Assembly: GCA_036881805.1 (NCBI GenBank)
Contig: JBAJNK010000022.1
Location: forward strand, 1 to 11,105
Direction: 5' to 3'
From: JANQLC01 sp036881805
Lineage (GTDB): Bacteria; Bacteroidota; Bacteroidia; Flavobacteriales; JANQLC01
Length of the DNA: 11,105 nucleotides
In this document: one piece after another, positions 1-5,406 of the stretch
Position numbering within the stretch: position 1 is the stretch's first letter
Layout of the letters: the number at the start of each line of letters is the position of its first letter
The notes under the pieces: model-generated
What the model saw: only the letters and a program-made list of their open reading frames with translations
The model's database searches: none
What the model was told of the DNA's origin: nothing
Position numbers and translations under genes: made by a program

Positions 1-676
1 CGCCTACAAGGAGAAAAGCGAAAAATTAATACCTCGCTTTCAAATCTTCATACAGAACAAAAACAAGTCGCGCTTTTTAAACCCTTACACAAGAAAAAAA
101 TCGAGTCCCCCTTTTCAAATCAACGCACAAGACAAGGACAAAAAATAAGGCCCGGAAGTTATGATAACAGGATATGATCAAAGGGATATAGCCTCTTTTT
201 CAAACCACCACACAGCACAGACAAATACCGAAAAAAAGCCCGCTTTTTAAACGACTCTCACAGGAAAAAAATAAACCCTTTTTTAAGCTGCCATGCACGC
301 ACGGGTAAATGCAAAAAGACAAGACCCCTTCTCAAACCAAGCCCCATAGTATAAAAAAACGAGCCTCGCTTTTCAGACTGCGATACAAAAGATGAGCATG
401 CGATCGCTACAAAAACCGCACAGTTACAGCGCTCAGATTTTAACCCATACAAAAGGCCAAAAGCAATAAGCCCCCTTTTCAACCGACATTCATAAACAAA
501 AAAATAAGGCTGCGCTTTTTAAACTATCACCATCTAAACTGTGCCCGACGGATAGGAGGAAAAAATATCCCACTTTTTAAATTGCCATACTAAAGAAGGG
601 TCAAAAAAATAAAGGAAAAGCACAGAGAAATAGTCCCTTTCTAACCCAACACAAAAAGGACAAAATCAAAAAAGCC

Positions 677-719
677 CCTTTTTCAATCACCCCGAAGGGA
701 AAAAGACAAAAAACAAGGC
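677..719 (+). repeat. 43-bp direct repeat, copy 1, inside the array
   Basis: This segment, starting CCTTTTTCAATCACCCCGAA and ending AAGGC, matches positions 956-998 over its whole 43 bp with only a few substitutions. It is the best-conserved pair of units in an otherwise decayed array, which suggests a fairly recent duplication or conversion. A second, shorter exact pair of 21 bp lies at 753-773 and 884-904 (ends AAAAAATAAG). Confidence 0.8.
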
Positions 720-955
720 TGGACTTTCATCGGATTACTGCAACCATGCGAGGAACAAACACGAAAAAATAAGCCCCCATTTAAACCAACACAAAAGGAC
801 AAAGGCAAAAAACACCCCATTTTAAACCGCCATGCATAGACGAACACAAAAAATAAGACCGACTTTTTAAACTGTCTCACGCAGAACAAACACGAAAAAA
901 TAAGTCTGCTTTTCGGAACGAACCACAACGGGCAAACATCAAAAAAACAAGGACA

Positions 956-998
956 CCTTTTTCAATCACCCCGAAGAGAAAAGGGCAAAAACTAAGGC
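956..998 (+). repeat. 43-bp direct repeat, copy 2, at the right end of the array
   Basis: Second copy of the segment at 677-719. The match stops at AAGGC (998), and sequence to the right is no longer repeat-like, so this copy marks the right border of the array. The offset between copies is 279 bp, about six units. Confidence 0.8.
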
Positions 999-1106
999 GG
1001 AGGGAGTCAGGTGTACCACCCACAACGTCGACTGTTGGCATTCTCAGTTTTATATTTGTCCATTTAAAGGACCCACCAGCTGCACATAAGGCTTTAAAAT
1101 ATCGAT
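999..1106. other. Unique spacer between the repeat array and gldD
   Basis: Non-repetitive 108 bp without the A/C bias of the array. It is open in one frame on each strand. A minus-strand ATG at 1122 reads through the block into the array (81 codons), and a plus-strand frame without ATG runs from 857 to the stop at 1139-1141. I recognise neither product, and both are fused to repeat-derived codons, so I do not call a gene. The block holds a candidate -7 promoter box for gldD at 1051-1058 and may be the gldD leader. Confidence 0.5.
1051..1058 (+). promoter_or_regulatory. Candidate Bacteroidota -7 box upstream of gldD
   Basis: TATATTTG matches the Bacteroidota sigma-ABfr -7 consensus TAnnTTTG exactly. 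The nearest upstream TTG (1035-1037) is only 13 nt away, closer than the usual 17-23 nt for the -33 element, so only half of the promoter is supported. Initiation would fall near 1062-1066 and leave a leader of about 40 nt before the TTG start of gldD. Confidence 0.35.
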
Positions 1107-1703
1107 TTGATTCCAGACACATTATCCCAGCCGAACAGTAAGACCCGTATAAGCCGTATTGGACTCACCTCCTGTATTGGACTGCTCGCAGCCTGCCACC
1201 ACCCGCTGCCCAAGCCTATGGGACAGCTGCGACTCGAATATCCCAAAGCGGCGTACTCGCACTTTTCACCGAGGGGTTGTCCCTTCTCTTTTGAAAAATC
1301 CATCTATGCCAAAGCCGAGCCAGCCGACGGTGCTTACTGGTATAATTTGAAATATCCGAAAATGAAGGCCACCCTCTATTTGACGTACAAAAACATAGAT
1401 GGGAATTACGAGAAGCTAATTCAAGAAGTCGAAAAATTTACCTACAAACACGCGATAAAGGCGAGTTACATATCCAATCAGCCCTATGTCAATCCAAGCG
1501 ACAGCGTGTACGGGATGTTATTTCGCGTGGGTGGTGCGGCCGCTTCCAACGTACAATTTTACGCCTCCGACCGCGTGAGACACCTGCTTTCCGGTTCGCT
1601 ATACTTCTATACCCCACCCAATCCAGATAGTTTGCAGCCGGCTATTCAATACTTAGAAAAAGACATCGAGCACCTGATGGAAACCCTAAGGTGGCAGCGT
1701 TGA
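1107..1703 (+). CDS. gldD: Gliding motility lipoprotein GldD
   Basis: A 198-residue protein of the GldD family. GldD is a Bacteroidota lipoprotein genetically required for gliding and for type IX secretion; mutants of model gliders lose these functions along with GldJ. The signal peptide ends in lipobox LLAAC (Cys30). Family landmarks follow in order: PKPMGQLRLEYP (35-46), YWYNLKYP (77-84), VYGMLFRVGG with the AAS turn (134-147), FYASD (151-155), and the C-terminal LYFYTPPNPDSL segment with an amphipathic helix (165-193). The only standard start in frame after the stop at 1095-1097 is TTG at 1107; there is no ATG before the lipobox. The resulting n-region (about 18 residues) is longer than usual, so the true start or an N-terminal change is uncertain. 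gldE, normally just upstream of gldD, is not adjacent; the repeat array lies there instead. The gene converges on ctaA. A weak GCCC-TGTT-GGGC hairpin (1704-1715) follows the stop directly, without a T-run. Family identity is firm, the start is not. Confidence 0.9.
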   Translation: MIPDTLSQPNSKTRISRIGLTSCIGLLAACHHPLPKPMGQLRLEYPKAAYSHFSPRGCPFSFEKSIYAKAEPADGAYWYNLKYPKMKATLYLTYKNIDGNYEKLIQEVEKFTYKHAIKASYISNQPYVNPSDSVYGMLFRVGGAAASNVQFYASDRVRHLLSGSLYFYTPPNPDSLQPAIQYLEKDIEHLMETLRWQR

Positions 1704-1820
1704 GCCCTGTTGGGCGGGCAGATATACGAACTCGGCAAAGGCGCTTATTTCAACCGTTTGACGTCCTGGCATATGCGAAAACAGCCCGGTGAGAAACCAA
1801 CCGAAATGCCGCTTACCCGG

Positions 1821-2849
1821 TCAGGGCTGACGAGTCAGCCCTTGTGGGGGCTTTATCCAAATGTAAAACCCAAGGCCGAATACCAGACTGGAAAGCACTA
1901 GGTGAAGGGCTTGCATACCAAATGGAAAGGACAGATAGGCCATAGAGGCGCCGACTGCGGCTTCGACGAACAACAGGCCGAACACGAGGGCGATGCGGTT
2001 ATCTCTTATTTTAAAGCGCATGCGCACCTTGTAAAACAGGTACGCATAAGCCAAGAGCACCAGGATCGAAAAACTGCGGTGCATATAAAAGAAAGGCGCG
2101 GGTTGCGCCAACCATTTCGATGGATCAAAGGGTAATACAGCGGACACCGCATCGACAAACTGTCGGGTCTGGGTGCCCAAGAGGGCTTGAATCAGAAGGA
2201 TAAGCCATGCGACAAAGGCGATTCGCCGTACCCTTTTATCGGGTGCTGCGGGTTTTGCCGGGCTGCACCGCACCAAGAGCAACAGCAAAAGCGCGATGAT
2301 AACCCATGCCATCAACATGTGCAAGCTGACTCGTGCAGCTTGTAAAGCGCTGTAGACCACCCAGGCACCGAGCCAGGCTTGCAAGCCCATAAGCCATACG
2401 GCAAGCCAGCTGATCCATAGGGCAGATTTCAGGTCTTTTGGTACAAAGAGGGAAAAAAGCGCTAGGGCTAAAACAGCTAGTCCGGCCAAAGCGCCAATAA
2501 GCCGGTTGACATACTCCATCCAAGTATGGTAAGCATTAAAGGCGGCATAGTCTTGCCGGGTGTATCGCCGCCAGTTGGCCGGATTGTAATCCGTTCCCGT
2601 CCGCAGGTCGCGCACAGCGGAAAACAGGGCTGAATCGCAAATGATCATCTGCCCTTTGCGAAAAGACTTTTCCGGCTCCCAAAGCAGCTGTTCCTCATCT
2701 GTGGGCGGCACGTAATGCCCAAAACACTTGGGCCAATCGGGGCACCCCATGCCCGAACCGGTCATGCGCACCGCAGCACCGGCTGAGACGACCGAGTAGA
2801 CGAGCACCAACGAGAAGCGCACCCAACGCCGAAAGAAGCGTCGCGTCAT
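1821..2849 (-). CDS. ctaA: Heme A synthase, COX15/CtaA family
   Basis: A 342-residue polytopic membrane protein. The family oxidises the C8 methyl of heme O to a formyl group, giving heme A for aa3-type cytochrome oxidases. About eight membrane segments are visible, in two four-helix halves. The first helix ends in RMTGSGMGCPDWPKCFG (28-44), with the Cys36/Cys42 pair of the extracytoplasmic loop. A long loop (about 45-105) carries a third Cys71. Candidate heme ligands are His177 (SLHM), His257 (MHRS) and His316 (ALHL). The helix-2 motif, ExxHR in Bacillus and mitochondrial enzymes, reads E112-YVN-R116 here, so Asn115 replaces the histidine; I recall HTWxEYxNR as typical of Bacteroidota homologues, and His108 lies just ahead of it. 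LGTQTR (224-229) is also conserved. The ATG at 2849 abuts the stop of the upstream HMA lipoprotein gene with no gap, indicating translational coupling in one operon. The stop codon overlaps a perfect palindrome at 1823-1842. Confidence 0.93.
   Translation of the reverse strand: MTRRFFRRWVRFSLVLVYSVVSAGAAVRMTGSGMGCPDWPKCFGHYVPPTDEEQLLWEPEKSFRKGQMIICDSALFSAVRDLRTGTDYNPANWRRYTRQDYAAFNAYHTWMEYVNRLIGALAGLAVLALALFSLFVPKDLKSALWISWLAVWLMGLQAWLGAWVVYSALQAARVSLHMLMAWVIIALLLLLLVRCSPAKPAAPDKRVRRIAFVAWLILLIQALLGTQTRQFVDAVSAVLPFDPSKWLAQPAPFFYMHRSFSILVLLAYAYLFYKVRMRFKIRDNRIALVFGLLFVEAAVGASMAYLSFPFGMQALHLVLSSLVFGLGFYIWIKPPQGLTRQP
1823..1842. repeat. Perfect 9-bp palindrome over the ctaA stop codon
   Basis: AGGGCTGAC-GA-GTCAGCCCT has nine perfectly complementary bases per arm and a 2-nt centre. 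It begins at the last base of the ctaA stop triplet (1821-1823) and covers the final codons. It lies between the convergent gldD and ctaA ends and could act as a transcript-end hairpin for both. Neither side carries the T-run of a classical intrinsic terminator, so I do not call it a terminator. Confidence 0.5.
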
Positions 2850-3200
2850 CTATAAGCGGGTCACACCACCTACCTTATAGGGGCCGGCTGCAGCTACCAC
2901 CTGTGACAATGTAAGGGTGTCGGTTTGTGCACTATCGTATGCAACCGTCGCTTCTTTGGCTTTGAAATCGACAACCGCATGCGCGATGCCCGGCGATTCG
3001 TTGAGTTTTTGCGCAATCGTTCGCGCACATCCCACACACATCATACCTTCGATTTTCATCTCGACTTTCGCATTGGCCACTGCTTTAACCTTCGGTTGTT
3101 TCTCAGCGATAGCGCGAATCGCCATGCGTTTGGGCGCCCGCTTGTCGTGGCAAGCAGCCAACGCCAAAGACGCGGAAAACAAAAGAATCGTCCTTTTCAT
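2850..3200 (-). CDS. HMA-domain lipoprotein, probable periplasmic copper/heavy-metal-binding protein
   Basis: A 116-residue protein from the ATG at 3200. The signal peptide (MKRTILLFSASLALAAC) ends in lipobox LAAC with Cys17, so the mature form should be a membrane-anchored lipoprotein. After a basic linker (about 18-45) comes one heavy-metal-associated domain (about 46-106) with the metal-binding loop GMMCVGC (Cys55, Cys58), a VVDFKAKEATVAYD strand pair, and a final YKVGGV. HMA domains of this type bind Cu(I) or other soft metals through the two cysteines. An in-frame TTG 24 nt upstream (3224) would extend the protein, but it lies inside a good -7 promoter box (3222-3229), so I prefer the ATG. 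The stop codon directly abuts the ATG of ctaA. I infer a role in copper delivery or sensing for cytochrome oxidase assembly. The metal and the partner are not shown by the sequence. Confidence 0.88.
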   Translation of the reverse strand: MKRTILLFSASLALAACHDKRAPKRMAIRAIAEKQPKVKAVANAKVEMKIEGMMCVGCARTIAQKLNESPGIAHAVVDFKAKEATVAYDSAQTDTLTLSQVVAAAGPYKVGGVTRL

Positions 3201-3221
3201 GATCGAGCGTTTTTTCACGGG

Positions 3222-3229
3222 CAAATGTA
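3222..3229 (-). promoter_or_regulatory. Candidate Bacteroidota -7 box for the HMA lipoprotein-ctaA operon
   Basis: Read on the minus strand, TACATTTG matches TAnnTTTG exactly. Transcription would start around 3211-3219, giving a leader of roughly 10-20 nt before the ATG at 3200. No TTG lies at the expected -33 distance; the nearest upstream TTG is only 11 nt away. The support is therefore the -7 element and its position in the 68-bp divergent gap. Confidence 0.4.
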
Positions 3230-3268
3230 AAGGCTATATGCAAGAGAATTCGTTTTTTTACCAAAAAA

Positions 3269-4165
3269 TTGCTCGTGCACAAAGCGCGTTTAAAATGGGG
3301 TTTATTCATCTCGTTATCCATCATTTGGGGCAGTTCCTTCATCTTGATCAAAAAGAGTCTGTTGGCTTTTACGCCCACTCAGCTCGGTTTGCTGCGCATC
3401 TTCATCGCTGGGTCCTTTTTACTACCCCTGGGCTTTAAGCAACTTAAAACCCATTGCAAAAGGGACTATTTGTGGTTGGCTATAGCTGGGATTCTCGAGT
3501 TCTTCCCCTCCTTTCTATTCGCTTTTGCACAGACCGAAGTACCGAGTGGTGTGACCGGTGTGTTAAATACCTTAGTTCCCTTGTTCACCCTGCTCACCGG
3601 CTTGGCTTTATTCGGTAAAAAACTCAAGCTGATACAACTATTCGGCGTTCTCATCGGGCTGTTGGGCAGCTGGTACTTGATCCGACCGGCCGATTTGCTC
3701 AGCCAACCCATACCGCTATTTCAAGTGGGATTGATCATCCTCGCTACCCTGTTTTACGGGCTGTCTGCCAACGTTGCAAAAAACCGGTTGGGGCACCTCA
3801 AGCCCTTGGATATCACCACCGGATCGCTCATTCTTGCCATGATCCCAGCACTGATCGTTTCAACGACCGCCGACTTTCAAAGCCTCAGATTCAATGCGAC
3901 TACCTATCAGAGCTGGGCCGCCATAACCCTTTTATCCATAGTAGGCACATCCCTGGCCTATTTGGGATTTTACAAATTGCTCCAACTCGGCTCAGCTTTA
4001 TTCGCCACCTCTATGGTCTATCTGATGCCGCTCGTTTCGATACTGTGGGCTGTCTTAGACGGTGAGACCTTTAGCCTGTATCAGCTGGTGGCCGCATCCG
4101 TCACTTTGCTGGGGATTTATCTGATCAACGAGAAAAAGCAAAAAAGCCTTGTAAAAAGTCGGTGA
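3269..4165 (+). CDS. EamA/DMT-superfamily permease (first of two)
   Basis: A 298-residue inner-membrane transporter with about ten hydrophobic segments and the two-fold EamA repeat, halves at about 10-140 and 153-290. The first half opens with the family signature SIIWGSSFILIKKSL (17-31) and has the helix SGVTGVLNTLVPLF; the second half has the equivalent GSALFATSMVYLMPLVSILWA. The C-terminus is short and basic. EamA permeases move metabolites or drugs across the inner membrane, and the substrate cannot be read from the sequence. Start choice is open: TTG at 3269 is the first in frame, GTG at 3275 is two codons later and equally plausible, and no Shine-Dalgarno decides it. The gene diverges from the HMA lipoprotein-ctaA operon across a gap under 80 bp. 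I see no good TAnnTTTG box in its own orientation there. Confidence 0.88.
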   Translation: MLVHKARLKWGLFISLSIIWGSSFILIKKSLLAFTPTQLGLLRIFIAGSFLLPLGFKQLKTHCKRDYLWLAIAGILEFFPSFLFAFAQTEVPSGVTGVLNTLVPLFTLLTGLALFGKKLKLIQLFGVLIGLLGSWYLIRPADLLSQPIPLFQVGLIILATLFYGLSANVAKNRLGHLKPLDITTGSLILAMIPALIVSTTADFQSLRFNATTYQSWAAITLLSIVGTSLAYLGFYKLLQLGSALFATSMVYLMPLVSILWAVLDGETFSLYQLVAASVTLLGIYLINEKKQKSLVKSR

Positions 4166-4379
4166 GCACCTACTGCTACCCGAAGCAAAATCAGATCGCG
4201 CACAGCATACCCATTTTTCTGCCAAGCCTGCCCATTCTTACAATCTCAATGGGTATTATATCGATCGGCTATCCCGTCAAATGAACACCGGGCAGACAAT
4301 TCGGTATCTGGACTACCCGACAACTCAAAGGGCGCACCGTTAAAAATCCTACCTTAGCACTGACCGTTTAAAAAATGCT
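4166..4379 (+). other. Non-coding gap between the two permeases, with nested inverted repeats
   Basis: 214 bp without a plausible gene. ATACCCATT (4207-4215) is exactly complementary to AATGGGTAT (4248-4256) across a 32-nt loop. A second CCCATT inside the loop (4231-4236) can pair instead with the same AATGGG (4248-4253). Two mutually exclusive stems are therefore possible, as in an attenuator leader, but neither is followed by a T-run and chance is possible. Just before the second permease, an ATG at 4375 opens a two-codon frame (ATGCTGTGA) that overlaps its GTG start at 4380. Confidence 0.35.
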
Positions 4380-5300
4380 GTGATCGACAAGAGATTAAGA
4401 CCGCATATCTTTTTGCTCTTGGGCGCCCTAATTTACGGCAGTACCGCTCCCATTGCTCGTTGCGCTATGCCAGATTATGTAAAGCCCTTTGGCTTTATCG
4501 CGTTGCGCAACTTTGGGGCCATGATCTTTTTTCAATTGCTGAGTCTGTTTTTCAAGGGAAAGCGATCAAAGGTGGATCGCTCAGATTGGCCAGCGCTGAT
4601 TCTCTGCAGCGCATTTGGCACGGCACTCAATCAGTTGACAATTTTTTATGGGCTCAGCCTTACCTCCCCCATCACCGAAAGCATTATCATTACCACTAGC
4701 CCCATCTGTATCATGCTGCTGAGCATCGCATTCTTTAAAAAAGTAAGCGTGACTCGACTCAATGTTTTGGGTGTTTTAGTAGGGTTTTTTGGTGCTTTGT
4801 TACTCGTCCTGTACGACAAACCGGATGCGCGTATTGCGACTGACCCGATATGGGGCAACCTGATGGTGCTCGTGGGTGTGGTCAGCTTTAGCCTCTATTT
4901 TATCTCGGTGAAGCGCCTGATGCAAAAGTATTCGGGGATTGAAGTGGCCAGATACCTATTTACCTTCGGCTTTTTCCTCGTCCTGCCTTTCAGCTACAAA
5001 GAAGTCGATCAAATTCATTGGCACGACCTGCCACCGGCTGCTATTTTGAGCATTCTTTATGTGGTAATCGCCCTATCGTGCCTGGCTTATCTGCTGGATC
5101 TGTTGGCTTTAAGAGAAGTAGATGCACACGTAGCCGGTGCATACGCTTATTTTGAACCGGGGTTCGCCACTTTTTTTGCCATACTGCTGGGCAAAGATTC
5201 GATGAGTTTGGTAAAACTGACCGCCATGCTGCTGATTTTTCTCGGCGTTTATCTGGTGACCCGCAAAAGCGGAAAACTCAAAAATATACCGAACCCCTGA
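4380..5300 (+). CDS. EamA/DMT-superfamily permease (second of two)
   Basis: A 306-residue inner-membrane protein with about ten membrane helices in two EamA repeats (about 8-145 and 156-296). The first repeat carries GALIYGSTAPIAR and the helix SPITESIIITTSPI; the second carries VGVVSFSLYFISVKRL and AHVAGAYAYFEPGFATFFAILLG arranged as the equivalent helix pair. It differs clearly from the permease upstream, so the two are distant family members rather than a recent duplication. The substrate is unknown; metabolite or drug export is typical of the family. The start is GTG at 4380, with no ATG in frame before the first membrane segment. The gene converges on the efflux operon; the 106-bp gap (5301-5406) shows no clear terminator, only 5-bp inverted repeats. 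Confidence 0.88.
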   Translation: MIDKRLRPHIFLLLGALIYGSTAPIARCAMPDYVKPFGFIALRNFGAMIFFQLLSLFFKGKRSKVDRSDWPALILCSAFGTALNQLTIFYGLSLTSPITESIIITTSPICIMLLSIAFFKKVSVTRLNVLGVLVGFFGALLLVLYDKPDARIATDPIWGNLMVLVGVVSFSLYFISVKRLMQKYSGIEVARYLFTFGFFLVLPFSYKEVDQIHWHDLPPAAILSILYVVIALSCLAYLLDLLALREVDAHVAGAYAYFEPGFATFFAILLGKDSMSLVKLTAMLLIFLGVYLVTRKSGKLKNIPNP

Positions 5301-5406
5301 GGCGTTTAGCGTGGAAATCAGGACGCCCGATGACTACACAGGGATTCCACAACGGATATTTACATTTCCCCTTCCGTATTTCCAATCATTTTATCGTCAC
5401 TATCGA

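Larger units (their letters stand above)
1..998. repeat. Degenerate tandem array of A-tract/T-tract units, about 21 copies
   Basis: This kilobase has no convincing gene. On the plus strand one theme recurs: an A-tract of 5-7, often followed by TAAG, then a short C-rich stretch running into a core such as CGCTTTTTAAAC, CCCCCTTTTCAAAT or CCCATTTAAACC, then an A/C-rich tail containing CACAC, AAAGGAC or AACAAAC. Cores begin near 35, 71, 107, 192, 241, 276, 325, 364, 434, 471, 512, 569, 634, 674, 723, 774, 815, 861, 906 and 954. Spacing is mostly 35-50 bp with some longer units, and units near 140-190 and 720-760 are scrambled. The plus strand is strongly A+C biased (positions 781-840: 29 A, 16 C, 7 G, 8 T by hand count). 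Unit length is not a multiple of three and stops are frequent on both strands. The longest open stretches give hydrophobic peptides on the minus strand and Lys/Arg-rich ones on the plus strand, which are consequences of the composition. The array runs off the left edge, so its full size is unknown. Function not recognised. Confidence 0.8.

Noticed and set aside
258..928. Small minus-strand open frames of 74 and 81 codons rich in Phe, Leu, Val and FKKG-like motifs (258-482 and 683-928)
   Set aside because: They are translations of the tandem array; unit lengths are not multiples of three, so the peptide pattern breaks frame repeatedly, and the composition comes from T-rich tracts.
1..998. CRISPR array
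   Set aside because: No constant direct repeat separated by unique spacers; the repeated part is degenerate and the spacing is irregular, and no cas gene is near.
857..1141. Plus-strand open frame ending at 1139-1141, as a possible gldE remnant
   Set aside because: It has no start codon, most of it is array sequence, and its end does not resemble the GldE C-terminus that I know.
3201..3224. TTG start at 3224 for the HMA lipoprotein
   Set aside because: The codon lies inside a TAnnTTTG promoter match, and the ATG at 3200 gives a normal-length lipoprotein signal peptide.
3269..5300. Recent tandem duplication of the two permease genes
   Set aside because: The proteins share only family-level features; motifs and loops differ throughout.
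5301..5406. Intrinsic terminator between the second permease and the efflux operon
   Set aside because: Only 5-bp inverted repeats (for example GGCGT at 5301-5305 with ACGCC at 5323-5327) without a T-run.
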